A DNA stretch of 35,970 bases from an uncultured Duganella sp. Its GTDB lineage: Bacteria; Pseudomonadota; Gammaproteobacteria; Burkholderiales; Burkholderiaceae. The translations under genes were made by a program, and so were the position numbers. The notes beneath the pieces are model-generated. The model was not told where the DNA came from. It ran no database searches and saw only the letters and a program-made list of their open reading frames with translations. Location: the NCBI GenBank assembly GCA_946482635.1, contig CAMLSG010000022.1, positions 1-35,970 on the forward strand. Reading direction: 5' to 3'. Below, in pieces: positions 8,604-17,830 of this stretch (position 1 is the stretch's first letter; every line of letters starts with the position of its first letter).

Positions 8604-10943
8604 ATGAAAAGACAGTACAACGCGAAGTGCGGCGTGGTTCCGGCCCTGTTGGCAGTACTGGTTGCAGGCGTCGTGGGCGGCTGCGGTGGCGGTTCCAGCA
8701 GCCCCGGCACCGGCGTCAGCACGGCGGCAACCGTCCAGGCAGCAGGCGTCGCAGCCACCAGCTGGAACAGCGTGAAATGGGGCGGCGGTGGCTACGTCAA
8801 TGGCCTGGTCTATCACCCGACCAACGCCAGCTTGCTGTACGCGCGCACCGACGTTGGCGGTGTTTATCGCTGGAATGCCGCCGACTCGACGTGGACCCCG
8901 ATCACTGACGGATTGGGCTTTGGCGGCGGCGAGGGGCGATACCACGACGTTGAGAGCCTGGCCCTCGATCCGTCCAATGACCAGAAGGTTTACATTGCCA
9001 CCGGTGACACCGTGACGGGCGGGGCCAACGGCCGCCTGTACATTTCGAGCGACCGAGGCAATAACTGGACCTGGGTCAGCCTGCCGTTCCCGGTCGGCGG
9101 CAACGATAATGGCCGCGCCGTTGGCGAACGCCTGAAACTGGACCCAACCAATCCCTCGACCATGTTCTATGGATCGCGCACGGCGGGCTTGTGGAAGAGC
9201 ACGGACTCGGGCCAGACCTGGGCCCAGGTCACATCGCTGTCTTCCACCACGATCTCCGGCAGTTCGTCGCCGATCGGCGTCGAGCACCTGATGTTCGACA
9301 ACTCGGGTGTTGGCACGGGCCAGACGACCTGGATCATGTATGCGGCCATCGCCCCGGACTATGCCAGCGCGGCCGGCCTGACGTCGATGCTGTACAAATC
9401 CGTCAACGGCGGCGCCAGCTGGACGCCCGTGCCGGTACCGACCCAGGCAGCCGGCTTCCACATTCCGCATATGGTGCGCACCAATGACGGCATGTTCTAC
9501 GTGGTGTTCAACAAGAACGCGGGCCAGGGCGCGAGCGGTCCTGGCTATCTGTACAAGTTCGGCGGCACCGTCGGCAACGGCAGCTGGACTTTGCTGAGCA
9601 GCAGCAACCAGGGCGGCTATGGCGGCGTGTCCGTCTATGGCACCGGCTCGAACGCGCGCATCGCGCTCGGCGTGAGCGGCACCTGGGGCAATTATGGCGG
9701 CATGCAGGTCGTGCAATTGTCCGACAACGGCGGCCAGAGCTGGCGCGAAATCGAGGCCGGCATGCCCGGCGAAACCGCTTCGGGCTGGGTCGACGATATC
9801 GAGATCGATCCAGCCAACCGCGACCACGTCATGCACGTGCATGGCGGCGGCATCGTCGAAACCTGGAATGCATCGGCGGCCACCCCGACCTGGGCGAACA
9901 AGGTCAACAACCTGGAAGAGACCGCCACCTTGGCCCTAACCACGCCGCCGGCTGGCGCGACCTACAAATTCATCAACAGTTCGGGCGACATCGGCACCTG
10001 GGTCGACAGCGACCTGGCAACCCGCCCGACCAAAGGCCCCATGAACTGGTGGAGCAGTGGCAACTCGGCGGACATGGCCTGGTCCGATCCGCAATACATC
10101 GCCGCCGTCGGCGTGGACAATGCGAACAACCACGTCGGCGTCGGCCACTGGTCCGGCGACGGCGGCAATACGTGGACGAAGTTCGCTACCCTGCCGACCG
10201 GTGCCGCGGCTGGCACCGATGGCGCGGCCAACGTCGCGGTCACCAGCCGCAACAACGTGATCTGGGCACCGAACGATGCGGTACCCTCCTATACCACCAA
10301 TAACGGCGCCAGCTGGAGCGCGACCAACCTGCCGGCCCTGACGGTGATCGGTGGCGCACCACGCAGCTATCGCCTGAAGGTTGATCGCAAGAATCCGAAC
10401 AAGGTGTACGCCTACGATTCCGGCGGTGCATGGTGGAACCAATGGTCGGATACGGCGCACTTCTGGTACTCGGCGGATGGCGGCCATACGTTTACCGAGC
10501 GCACATCGTTCAAGGCGACCAGCCCGATGGTGACGTTCTTCGGCAATACGTCGATGGCGGTGAATCCGAACGTCGAAGGCGACGTCTGGCTGGCTGACGG
10601 CAATGCCCTGTACCATTCGGTCGATGCCGGCGCCACCTGGACCAAGCTCACCACCTTCGCTTCTATCTGGGGTAGCAACAACTGGCCGGATGTGCAGGGC
10701 GCCACCGCGGTCACCCTCGGCAAAGCGGCCGCCGGCTCACCATATTCTGCGGCCGTCTATGTGGTGGGCGTGGTCAATGGCAAGTGGGGCGTGTACCGTT
10801 CCGACGATGCGGGCGCTACCTGGACCCGCTTCAACGATGACGCGCACCAGTTCGGCGGCATCTACCACCTGGCTGGCGACTGGAATACCTTTGGCAGGGT
10901 CTACGCTGCGGGCAATGGCCGTGGCGTGCTCTACACCAACTAA
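8604..10943 (+). CDS. GH74 endo-xyloglucanase-type lipoprotein (copy 1)
   Basis: 779-residue lipoprotein with two seven-bladed beta-propellers, expected to cleave the xyloglucan backbone at the cell surface or in the periplasm. The start is fixed by a clear Shine-Dalgarno sequence (GGAAGGAAGA) before ATG 8604. The signal peptide ends in lipobox VGGC (Cys27), and residue +2 is Gly, so there is no inner-membrane retention Asp. The GH74 N-terminal signature ATSWNSVKWGGGGYVNGL is present. Putative catalytic Asp residues are Asp83 (ARTDVGG) and Asp462 (SSGDIGTW). Ser/Asp-box-like propeller repeats such as SADGGHTFTE and SDDAGATWTRFNDDAHQFGG recur. There is no appended CBM. It is a paralogue of the second GH74 gene (15287-17701). 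The leader of about 200 bp carries only a distorted version of the locus operator. Confidence 0.92.
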   Translation: MKRQYNAKCGVVPALLAVLVAGVVGGCGGGSSSPGTGVSTAATVQAAGVAATSWNSVKWGGGGYVNGLVYHPTNASLLYARTDVGGVYRWNAADSTWTPITDGLGFGGGEGRYHDVESLALDPSNDQKVYIATGDTVTGGANGRLYISSDRGNNWTWVSLPFPVGGNDNGRAVGERLKLDPTNPSTMFYGSRTAGLWKSTDSGQTWAQVTSLSSTTISGSSSPIGVEHLMFDNSGVGTGQTTWIMYAAIAPDYASAAGLTSMLYKSVNGGASWTPVPVPTQAAGFHIPHMVRTNDGMFYVVFNKNAGQGASGPGYLYKFGGTVGNGSWTLLSSSNQGGYGGVSVYGTGSNARIALGVSGTWGNYGGMQVVQLSDNGGQSWREIEAGMPGETASGWVDDIEIDPANRDHVMHVHGGGIVETWNASAATPTWANKVNNLEETATLALTTPPAGATYKFINSSGDIGTWVDSDLATRPTKGPMNWWSSGNSADMAWSDPQYIAAVGVDNANNHVGVGHWSGDGGNTWTKFATLPTGAAAGTDGAANVAVTSRNNVIWAPNDAVPSYTTNNGASWSATNLPALTVIGGAPRSYRLKVDRKNPNKVYAYDSGGAWWNQWSDTAHFWYSADGGHTFTERTSFKATSPMVTFFGNTSMAVNPNVEGDVWLADGNALYHSVDAGATWTKLTTFASIWGSNNWPDVQGATAVTLGKAAAGSPYSAAVYVVGVVNGKWGVYRSDDAGATWTRFNDDAHQFGGIYHLAGDWNTFGRVYAAGNGRGVLYTN

Positions 10944-10959
10944 GCAGCAGTCGCGGTAA

Positions 10960-10984
10960 ACGGAGGCCGCGTGCCTCCGTCTTT
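10960..10984 (+). terminator. Probable terminator after GH74 copy 1
   Basis: 8-bp perfect stem ACGGAGGC / GCCTCCGT with a 5-nt loop, followed by CTTT, 17 bp after the GH74 stop. The T-tract is short, so efficiency is uncertain. Confidence 0.6.
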
Positions 10985-10994
10985 CCAGCTGTTG

Positions 10995-11030
10995 AATTTC
11001 ATTGAATGCGTTGGCCATTTTCGCAATTGC
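10995..11030 (+). promoter_or_regulatory. Candidate operator, copy 2 (upstream of GH42 gene)
   Basis: AATTTCAT at 10995-11002, exactly 22 bp, then AATTGC at 11025-11030. Inside, ATTTTCGC starts 22 bp after the first AATTTCAT, giving a direct-repeat look (two helical turns) that suits an AraC-type half-site pair. It ends only 23 bp before the ATG at 11054, closer than the other copies. Confidence 0.6.
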
Positions 11031-11053
11031 AGTGCGATGCGGGCGCTCGCAGA

Positions 11054-13126
11054 ATGCGAAGCATGAACCTCAACACAATCGCTGCCGCATGTGCGCTGGT
11101 GCTGGCATCCCTCTCCAATGCAGACGTCTGGGCGCAATCTGCGGAAGGCCATCCTGGATGGCCTGGCGCCGGACAGCTATTTGTCGGCACCAACTACCAA
11201 CCCTTCGACCGTAGTGGCCGCGACCAGATCGAGCACGACATCCAGCGCATGAAGCAGGCCGGGCTGAAAGTCGTTCGGATGGGCGACCTGGCCTGGGATG
11301 CCTTCGAGCCGGCAGAAGGGAAATTCGACTTCAGGCTGTTCGACTGGATCATGGACCGGATGCAAGCCGCCGGCCTCAAGGTCATCATGGACATCCCGGG
11401 CCAACCGGCGCCGGTGTGGTTGCACAAGAAGTACCCGGGCGTCGACATCGTCACCGAGCGCGGCGCGCGGCTCGATCCGGTCGAGCGCTACATGGACGAC
11501 ACCAGCGACCCGGACTACCGCCGGCTGCTGGTGCGCCTGGCCGACACCATGACCAGGCGCTATGCCAAGCATCCGGCGCTGTTCGCCATCGGCTACAACA
11601 ACGAGAGCGGCAACGGCATGGTGTCGTACTCGGAGGCCGACCGCAAGCGCTTCATCGGCTGGCTCAAACGCAAGTACGGCAGCCTGGCTGCCTTGAACAA
11701 GGCCTGGGCCACGCAGCGCTGGTCGCGCCACCTCAACACCTGGGATGAGGTACGCCTGCCGTATATCGAAGGCGCCGGTCCCTACGAGCGCTACCTCGAC
11801 ATGCGTCGTTTCTGGTCGGACCAGACTGTTGAAGTGCTGGTGCTGCTGGATGCGGTACGCAAGAAGAATGTGCCGGACAAACCAGCCATCTCCAACCTGT
11901 GGGACAGCGCGGGGCGCAAGGGCTTCGACTACCTGGCCACCTACCGCAACTATGTGAGCTATGGCGCGATGGGCTTTTACCCTGGCGATCCCCTGAGCGC
12001 CGGCTTCGAAGCGACAATGATGCGTGCCGGCATGAAGGCGCCGATCTGGTTCAACGAATTCACTGCCGGCGGCCCCGGCTATTACGGCACCCCCGGTCGC
12101 TCGCGCATGTGGGCGCACTTCGGCCTGCTGATGGGCGCGCAGGCAGTGATGCCGTGGACCTGGCACAGCCACCATGGCGGCGAGGAACAGGCCTTGTTCG
12201 GCCTGATCGACCACGACGACCGGCCTTCCTGGAAACTCGACGAGTTCGCCACTATCGCGACAGAATTCGGCAAGCTGGAGAAGCTGGGCTTTCCGCGTCT
12301 GCAGCAGCCCGAAATCGCGATCGCCTACGCGTTTGACAACATGATCGCCACCAACCTGCCGAAGGAGGGCATGAACAATACGGTGCGGCCTTACCTTAAC
12401 CCCGGCTACATGAAGCAGGCGCATAACGCCTACGAGCCGCTGTTCAAGGACAATATCGATGTCGCCGTGATCCACATCGGCCACGAAGACCTGAGCCGGT
12501 ACAAGCTGGTGATCGTGCCCGGCGTGTACCTGCTGGACGCGGCATCGACCGCGAAGTTGCGCGAGTTCGTTGCCGCCGGTGGCACGGTCGTGATGACCGC
12601 GCAATCAGCCAAGGTGAATGACAACAACCAGTGGCACGACTCGCCGTTACCCGGCGGCCTGACCGATGTGTTCGGCTTGCGGACCAATGCGTTCTACAAC
12701 GCCGGCACGCTGCAGACCACGTTGGCCGGCACAGAGGTCAAGGCCGATTTGGGCGCCTATGAGGTGCTGGAACCGTCGACCGCTGAGGTGCTGGCAAGCT
12801 TTGCCAATGTCGACGGCAAGACGCCCGCCATCACGGTCAACCACTACGGCAAGGGGCGCGCAATCTACGTCGCGACCGCCGCGCATCCGCAGCTCATGCG
12901 CCCCCTGTATCGCGAGCTGTACGCGAGCCTGGGCATTGCACCGGGGCCGAAGACGCCCGACGGGGTCTTTGCGCGCGTTGTGGCTGGCCGTACGCTTTAC
13001 GTCAACACGACGGGCGAGGCCAAGGAGGTGGCGATCGAGGGCGCCATGAACGGCGTGCTCAGCGGTAAAGCGTGGCCGGGCGTACTGCGCCTTGAACCCT
13101 TCGGCGTCGACCTGCTCGAGAAGTGA
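11054..13126 (+). CDS. GH42 beta-galactosidase-like enzyme
   Basis: Exported GH42 enzyme of about 690 residues, probably removing beta-galactosyl (or alpha-L-arabinopyranosyl) residues from side chains. A signal peptide (LNTIAAACALVLASL, cleavage near VWA-Q) is followed by the (beta/alpha)8 barrel. Acid/base Glu184 lies in IGYNNESGN and nucleophile Glu335 in IWFNEFTAGGPG. A trimerisation-type domain (KLVIVPGVYLLD, FVAAGGTVVMTAQSAKV) and a C-terminal beta domain follow. Most GH42 enzymes are cytoplasmic, so a signal peptide is notable. Start choice: ATG 11054 or 11063; neither has a strong ribosome site. It is preceded by a terminator and its own candidate operator, and convergent with GH127. 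Confidence 0.85.
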   Translation: MRSMNLNTIAAACALVLASLSNADVWAQSAEGHPGWPGAGQLFVGTNYQPFDRSGRDQIEHDIQRMKQAGLKVVRMGDLAWDAFEPAEGKFDFRLFDWIMDRMQAAGLKVIMDIPGQPAPVWLHKKYPGVDIVTERGARLDPVERYMDDTSDPDYRRLLVRLADTMTRRYAKHPALFAIGYNNESGNGMVSYSEADRKRFIGWLKRKYGSLAALNKAWATQRWSRHLNTWDEVRLPYIEGAGPYERYLDMRRFWSDQTVEVLVLLDAVRKKNVPDKPAISNLWDSAGRKGFDYLATYRNYVSYGAMGFYPGDPLSAGFEATMMRAGMKAPIWFNEFTAGGPGYYGTPGRSRMWAHFGLLMGAQAVMPWTWHSHHGGEEQALFGLIDHDDRPSWKLDEFATIATEFGKLEKLGFPRLQQPEIAIAYAFDNMIATNLPKEGMNNTVRPYLNPGYMKQAHNAYEPLFKDNIDVAVIHIGHEDLSRYKLVIVPGVYLLDAASTAKLREFVAAGGTVVMTAQSAKVNDNNQWHDSPLPGGLTDVFGLRTNAFYNAGTLQTTLAGTEVKADLGAYEVLEPSTAEVLASFANVDGKTPAITVNHYGKGRAIYVATAAHPQLMRPLYRELYASLGIAPGPKTPDGVFARVVAGRTLYVNTTGEAKEVAIEGAMNGVLSGKAWPGVLRLEPFGVDLLEK

Positions 13127-13201
13127 GGGCGATCGCGCTGGCGCCGAGTGGGCGGGGCGTAGCATGGTTGCATGGGGCTTTGCGTTTTCTTTATGTGCCG
13201 A

Positions 13202-15187
13202 CTAGGCTGGGCGGTCACGAACGGTGTCTTTGCGAAGGCGCCAGTAGACGGAATAGCGTTGATGATGCAAGTCAAATAGCGGCCGAACGACGATGCCGTT
13301 TGCCGGACCGGCGTTCTTCATCTTGAATGCGGACGGATCGCCGGGCAGTGGGTCGAGCCAGTCGGCGGGATTGTTGGAGACGCTGACGATATCGGGAACC
13401 GGAGCCGCCGCGCTCTTCAGGTAAGCATCCTTGTCCCCGACGTCGCTGCCGGGCATGTTGTCCTTGCCGAGTTCGCCTGCCAGCAAGACCGGCCCATGGA
13501 ATACAGAGAACATCGAGGCGTCGTCCCTGGCTTGCTCCAGTCGCAGCGCCGCAGGCAGCGTGAGCTCGATCACGTCACCGGCTTTCCATTGCCGCTTCAA
13601 GGAGAGATGGCTCGAAGGCTTTGCGGCCACACGTTGCAGCTTCCCGTTGATCCTTACGGTAACCGGTCTGGCGACCCACGCGGGGATTCGCAAATGGAGA
13701 GTCACGGCGTTGGCTCCAGGTTTGAGCACCGTAAAGCGCGCCGGCTCACCCCGCGTGATATCTCCTTGCTGCCGCAAAGACATCCCGGCTTCCTGCCAGT
13801 TGAGCTCGGACGGGATATACAGGTTCACCCAAAGCGAATCATCCTTGTGAAAGTAGATGCCTTCGTTGTAGCGCGCAGTGTTTTCTATCCCCGTGCCCGT
13901 GCAGCAAAAGCTGCCGTTGAGATAGGTGCGAAAGTGCCCGTGGAATGGCGTGAAGTAGGTCATGGCGCCCGAATCGGGCGCCACGGACGCCAGCACGTGG
14001 TTGTACAACGCACGCTCGTAGTAGTCGGCAAGATCCGCGCGGCGGTTGCGCTCGAAAAGCCGGGAGGTCAGCTTGAGCATGTTGTGGGTGCTGCACGTTT
14101 CGGCGGTCGAGGAGGGCATTATCTTCCGATCGTCGATTGACGGACCGACCTCCACGCCGGGTTTGTCGAACCATTCGTTGAACGAGTTGCCACCGTTGGC
14201 AAACGAATGCCTGTGCACAACCAGTCGCCAGAAGTTCTCGGACGCCATCAGTTCTTCCGGGTTGCCATCGGCGTTTGCGCAGTTGGCCAAGCCCACGGCT
14301 TGCGCAATGTGCGTATTGGCGTGCATGCCGCCGAGCCGGTCCTCACCCTTGGCAAGTGGCCCGACAAACCATGCGCGGTTGAACATGCGGGCAGCTTCGA
14401 GGTGCCGTAGATCATTGCTGATTTTGAAGAGTTCCGTCAGAGCGTCGCTCATCGCGCCAAATTCGTTTTGTGGATTGCGGCTGCGGTCCGTGCGGAACAT
14501 CCTGTCGCTCTGCGCCGCATCCAGTGCCGACAGTCGTTTGCCAATGTAGTCAGCCATCTTGGTAGCCACATCGAGTGCCTGCTTGTTGCCGACATAAGAG
14601 TGGGCGTCGAGGAGGCCCGACATGATCTTCTGGATCGTGTAATAAGGCACCCCGATACCCTCGGCATCGGCTCCAGGCTTGCCTTCAAGCAGGTCTAAGG
14701 CGGCCGTGGGAAAGGCGGCCAGGTAACCATTCAGGTTCAGGGCCTTCTGGCATTTGGCCAGCTCTCCTACGAGGTAGTTGACCCGGTCGCGAAAAAGGCC
14801 GCTTCCCGTGGCTGCTGCCATGCGCGAGGCGGCGGACAAATAGTGGCCTGTCATGTGTCCCCGGAGAAAGCCACTGTCCCAGCCGTCGTAGCCGCTCCCG
14901 ATGCCTTCTTGCTGGGGAAGTTTGGCCAAAGCGCGGTAGGGGTAAAGCAACTTATCCGGAGCATACGACGCGAGCACGCCTTTGCGGTGCAGCTCCTGCC
15001 GCACGTAAAACGGACTTCCCGGCAGCAAACGCACCTGATCTGCCAAGCAGGCACGAGCCGTATCAATCGGAACAGCAGCTGCGGCACCCGGCGCGGGAGG
15101 CACAAGTTGTCCCAGGCCGCAAGCGCCACAATGCGCCGGCAGCGCCACGAGGGTGGCTTTGAGCATGGAACGTCGGGTGAAGGCCAT
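13202..15187 (-). CDS. GH127/GH146-family beta-L-arabinofuranosidase-like protein
   Basis: 661-residue (former DUF1680) enzyme expected to release beta-L-arabinofuranosyl units. The N-terminus TRRSMLKA resembles a Tat signal. The (alpha/alpha)6 barrel has GWDSGFLRGHMTGHYLSA. The metal/nucleophile set known from HypBA1 is conserved: Glu363 and Cys365 in STAETCSTHN, and the Cys428-Cys429 pair in GSFCCTGTG, the first being the expected nucleophile. Glu338 (NSFNEWF) is a candidate acid/base. A C-terminal beta-sandwich includes RIPAWVARPVTVRING. GH127 and GH146 cannot be separated by eye. It sits 99 bp downstream of GH74 copy 2 with a hairpin between, and is convergent with GH42. Confidence 0.85.
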   Translation of the reverse strand: MAFTRRSMLKATLVALPAHCGACGLGQLVPPAPGAAAAVPIDTARACLADQVRLLPGSPFYVRQELHRKGVLASYAPDKLLYPYRALAKLPQQEGIGSGYDGWDSGFLRGHMTGHYLSAASRMAAATGSGLFRDRVNYLVGELAKCQKALNLNGYLAAFPTAALDLLEGKPGADAEGIGVPYYTIQKIMSGLLDAHSYVGNKQALDVATKMADYIGKRLSALDAAQSDRMFRTDRSRNPQNEFGAMSDALTELFKISNDLRHLEAARMFNRAWFVGPLAKGEDRLGGMHANTHIAQAVGLANCANADGNPEELMASENFWRLVVHRHSFANGGNSFNEWFDKPGVEVGPSIDDRKIMPSSTAETCSTHNMLKLTSRLFERNRRADLADYYERALYNHVLASVAPDSGAMTYFTPFHGHFRTYLNGSFCCTGTGIENTARYNEGIYFHKDDSLWVNLYIPSELNWQEAGMSLRQQGDITRGEPARFTVLKPGANAVTLHLRIPAWVARPVTVRINGKLQRVAAKPSSHLSLKRQWKAGDVIELTLPAALRLEQARDDASMFSVFHGPVLLAGELGKDNMPGSDVGDKDAYLKSAAAPVPDIVSVSNNPADWLDPLPGDPSAFKMKNAGPANGIVVRPLFDLHHQRYSVYWRLRKDTVRDRPA

Positions 15188-15242
15188 AAGGAAGCCTTTC
15201 GTCAGTTGGGATAATTGCTGGATTCGAAAGGGGGAGGCAAAT

Positions 15243-15264
15243 GAGGGCAGCCGAAGCTGCCCTC
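15243..15264 (-). terminator. Stable UUCG hairpin after GH74 copy 2
   Basis: 9-bp perfect stem; read on the minus strand it is GAGGGCAGC, loop TTCG, GCTGCCCTC, a C(UUCG)G tetraloop. It lies 22 bp downstream of the GH74 stop and is followed by a pyrimidine-rich stretch rather than a pure T-tract. It is probably an attenuating terminator or mRNA 3' stabiliser between GH74 and GH127. Confidence 0.6.
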
Positions 15265-15286
15265 GCGGACCTGCGATCTACGTTCC

Positions 15287-17701
15287 TTAGTTAGAGTAGA
15301 GCAGGCCGCGGCCGGTGCCGGAGATATAGATGCGCCCGTACGTGTTCCAGTCGGCCGCCATCACGCCGATGCCGCCGAACTGGTGGGCGTCGTCGTTGAA
15401 GCGGGTCCAGCTGGCGCCGGCATCGTCGGAACGGTAGACGCCCCACACGCCGCCGACCGTGCCCACCACGTAGATCGCGGCCGAGTACTTGGCGCCGCTG
15501 GCTGCCTTGCCCAGTGCGATCAGGCTGGCGCCCTGAGTGCCGCCTCCGGAAGCGAAGTTGTTGAGCTTGGTCCAGCTCGCTCCCGAGTCGAGCGAATGGT
15601 AGACGGTGTTGCCATCGGCCAGCCAGAGGTCGCCTTCCACGTTCGGGTTGACGACAAGCGAAGTCGCCCAGAAAGCATTTGGCGCCAGGCTTGCCGTCAC
15701 CGAACCCTGGCTCAGTGTGAAGCTGTGGCCGCCATCGGTCGACACGTAGACCTTGCCCGCCGTGCCCCAGGTCGCGCCGCCCGAATCGTAGGCATAGACC
15801 TTGTTGGGGTTCTTGCGGTCGGCGGCCAGATGGTAGCCGCGGTCCCAGCCTTGGGCGACCGCAGGAAGCGTCGGCAGGTTGGTCGCGGTCCAGCTGGCGC
15901 CGTTATTGCTGGTGTAGGACGGCACCGAATTGGCAGGTGCCCAGATGATGCTGTTGCGGGACGGAACTACCAGGCTGGCGGCGGCGCCGATGTTGGCCTG
16001 GGCGCCGGCGGGCAGGGTGGCGAAGTTCGACCACGTCTTGCCGCCGTCGCCGGACCAGAAGCCGAAGCCGCCGGCACCGGACCAGTTGGCGACGCCCGCG
16101 CCGGCGATAAACAGCGCGTCGGACCAGGCCATGTCGGCGGTGTTGCCATTGCTCCAGTTGGCAGTCGGGGCCAAGGTTGGTTTGGCTGTAAGGTCGGTCT
16201 GCAGCCAGGTGCCGATATCGCCCGCACTGTTGATGAACTTGTACGGCGCGCCAGCCGGCGGCGTGACCAGCGACAGGGTTGCGGTCTCTTCGATGTTGGT
16301 GATGTTGCCGTTCCAGGTCGGCGTCGCCGAAGAAGCATTTTTGGTCTCAACGATGCCGCCGCCGTGCACATGCAGGATGTGGTCGCGGTTTGACGGATCG
16401 ATCTCGACATCGTCGACCCAGCCCGAAGCGGTTTCGCCCGCCATGGTGGCTTCGATTTCGCGCCAGGTCTTGCCGGCGTCGTCAGACAGCTGCACGATCT
16501 GCTGGCCGCTCCAGCTGCCCCAGGAATTGGTCACGCCCAGCGCAATGCGGGTGGTGGCGCCGCTGCCTTGCACCGACACGCCGCCCAGGCCGAAGTTGGT
16601 GCCGCCGTTCGGGTCTTCGCTCTTGAGCAGGGTCCAGGTCGTGCCATCGAACTTGTAGAAGCGGCCGGGGCCGCCGGCGCCAGGGCCGGCATCCTTGGTA
16701 AACACGACATAGAACATGCCGTCCGCGGCGCGAACCATGTGCGGGATGTGGTAGCCGGACACCGGCGTTGCGACAGGGGCCCATGTTGCACCGCCGTCGG
16801 TCGATTTGTACAGGTTGGCGCTCAGGCCCGCCACGCTGGCGTAGTCGGGGGCGACGGCGGCGTAGATGGTCTGGGTCGCCGCGCCGCTGCCCTTGGTGCC
16901 GGTGTCGTAGACCACCAGTTCGACGCCCATGCCGCCGCCGGCGGCACTGATCTGGTCCGAGGTCAATTTGACAGCCGACAGTGAGTTCACCTGGCTCCAG
17001 GTCTGGCCCGAGTCGGCGCTCTTCCACAGTCCGGCCGTGCGCGAGCCGTAGAACAGGATCGATGGCTTGTTCGGATCGACCATCAGGCGCTCGCCCATGG
17101 CGCGGCCGCCGTTGTTGCCTCCGAGCGGGAAGGGAAGGTCGACGTGCGTCCAGTGGTCGCCGCGGTCGCTGGAAACGTACAGGCGGCCGTTGCCTTCAAA
17201 CGTGTACATGCCGGTGGCCATGTAGACCAGCTGGTCGTTGTTCGGATCGAGGGCGATGCTTTCGATGCCGTGGTATTTGCTCTCGGCCGCGCCGAAGCCC
17301 AGGCCGTCGGTGATCGGCGTCCAGGACGAGGTCGCCTGGTTCCAGCGATAGGCGCCGCCGATGTCGGTGCGCGCATACAGCAGGTTGGCGGTAGTCGGGT
17401 GGAAAATCAGGCCGCTGACGTAGCCGCCACCGCCCCATTTCACACTGTTCCAGCTGGTGGCTTTGCTGCCCGCGGTACCGGTGTTGTCCGCGTTGCCGGC
17501 GCTACCCGTGCTGCCAGTACCGGTATCGGTTCCGGCACCAGTGCCGGGAGGCGTGCTGCCTGTGCTGGCTGAAGGCGGTGTCGTGCTGGCGTTGCCTGGT
17601 GCGGCAGCATTGCCCGTGCCGCCTGAACCGCCGCCACAGCCCGCGGCGAGGCCCGCTGCGATGAACGAAAGAACGATCACCCGTAATTTGAATTCCTTCA
17701 T
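15287..17701 (-). CDS. GH74 endo-xyloglucanase-type lipoprotein (copy 2)
   Basis: 804-residue paralogue of the GH74 gene at 8604. The signal peptide MKEFKLRVIVLSFIAAGLAA ends in lipobox AAGC (Cys22). A Gly/Thr/Pro/Ser-rich linker runs to about residue 80, then ATSWNSVKWGGGGYVSGL opens the propellers. Putative catalytic residues are Asp113 (ARTDIGG) and Asp495 (SAGDIGTW). The Shine-Dalgarno sequence GGAAAGG precedes the ATG. The leader and linker resemble those of the alginate-lyase-like lipoprotein (18877-21525) more than those of the other GH74. A candidate operator ends 62 bp upstream of the start, so it has its own promoter although it follows GH62 on the same strand. Confidence 0.92.
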   Translation of the reverse strand: MKEFKLRVIVLSFIAAGLAAGCGGGSGGTGNAAAPGNASTTPPSASTGSTPPGTGAGTDTGTGSTGSAGNADNTGTAGSKATSWNSVKWGGGGYVSGLIFHPTTANLLYARTDIGGAYRWNQATSSWTPITDGLGFGAAESKYHGIESIALDPNNDQLVYMATGMYTFEGNGRLYVSSDRGDHWTHVDLPFPLGGNNGGRAMGERLMVDPNKPSILFYGSRTAGLWKSADSGQTWSQVNSLSAVKLTSDQISAAGGGMGVELVVYDTGTKGSGAATQTIYAAVAPDYASVAGLSANLYKSTDGGATWAPVATPVSGYHIPHMVRAADGMFYVVFTKDAGPGAGGPGRFYKFDGTTWTLLKSEDPNGGTNFGLGGVSVQGSGATTRIALGVTNSWGSWSGQQIVQLSDDAGKTWREIEATMAGETASGWVDDVEIDPSNRDHILHVHGGGIVETKNASSATPTWNGNITNIEETATLSLVTPPAGAPYKFINSAGDIGTWLQTDLTAKPTLAPTANWSNGNTADMAWSDALFIAGAGVANWSGAGGFGFWSGDGGKTWSNFATLPAGAQANIGAAASLVVPSRNSIIWAPANSVPSYTSNNGASWTATNLPTLPAVAQGWDRGYHLAADRKNPNKVYAYDSGGATWGTAGKVYVSTDGGHSFTLSQGSVTASLAPNAFWATSLVVNPNVEGDLWLADGNTVYHSLDSGASWTKLNNFASGGGTQGASLIALGKAASGAKYSAAIYVVGTVGGVWGVYRSDDAGASWTRFNDDAHQFGGIGVMAADWNTYGRIYISGTGRGLLYSN

Positions 17702-17763
17702 GAAAACCTTTCCAAATAGTGTAGTTGCCGCCGAGTGAATTGTGGAAGTTGCGGGATGTCATG

Positions 17764-17799
17764 GCAATTCCTAATACCGCCAATGCACCGAATGAAATT
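17764..17799 (-). promoter_or_regulatory. Candidate operator, copy 3 (upstream of GH74 copy 2)
   Basis: On the minus strand AATTTCAT (17799-17792), 22 bp, AATTGC (17769-17764). The interior also contains TGC and TTGGC at the same offsets as the GH42 copy. It lies between GH62 and GH74, 62 bp from the GH74 start. Confidence 0.6.
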
Positions 17800-17830
17800 G
17801 CACAGCGGCCTGTGCATTCGCCGGCTATCT

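Noticed and set aside
15211..15216. AATTGC upstream of the GH127 gene as another operator
   Set aside because: It lies on the strand opposite to GH127 transcription, and no AATTTCAT-like block is found 22 bp away.
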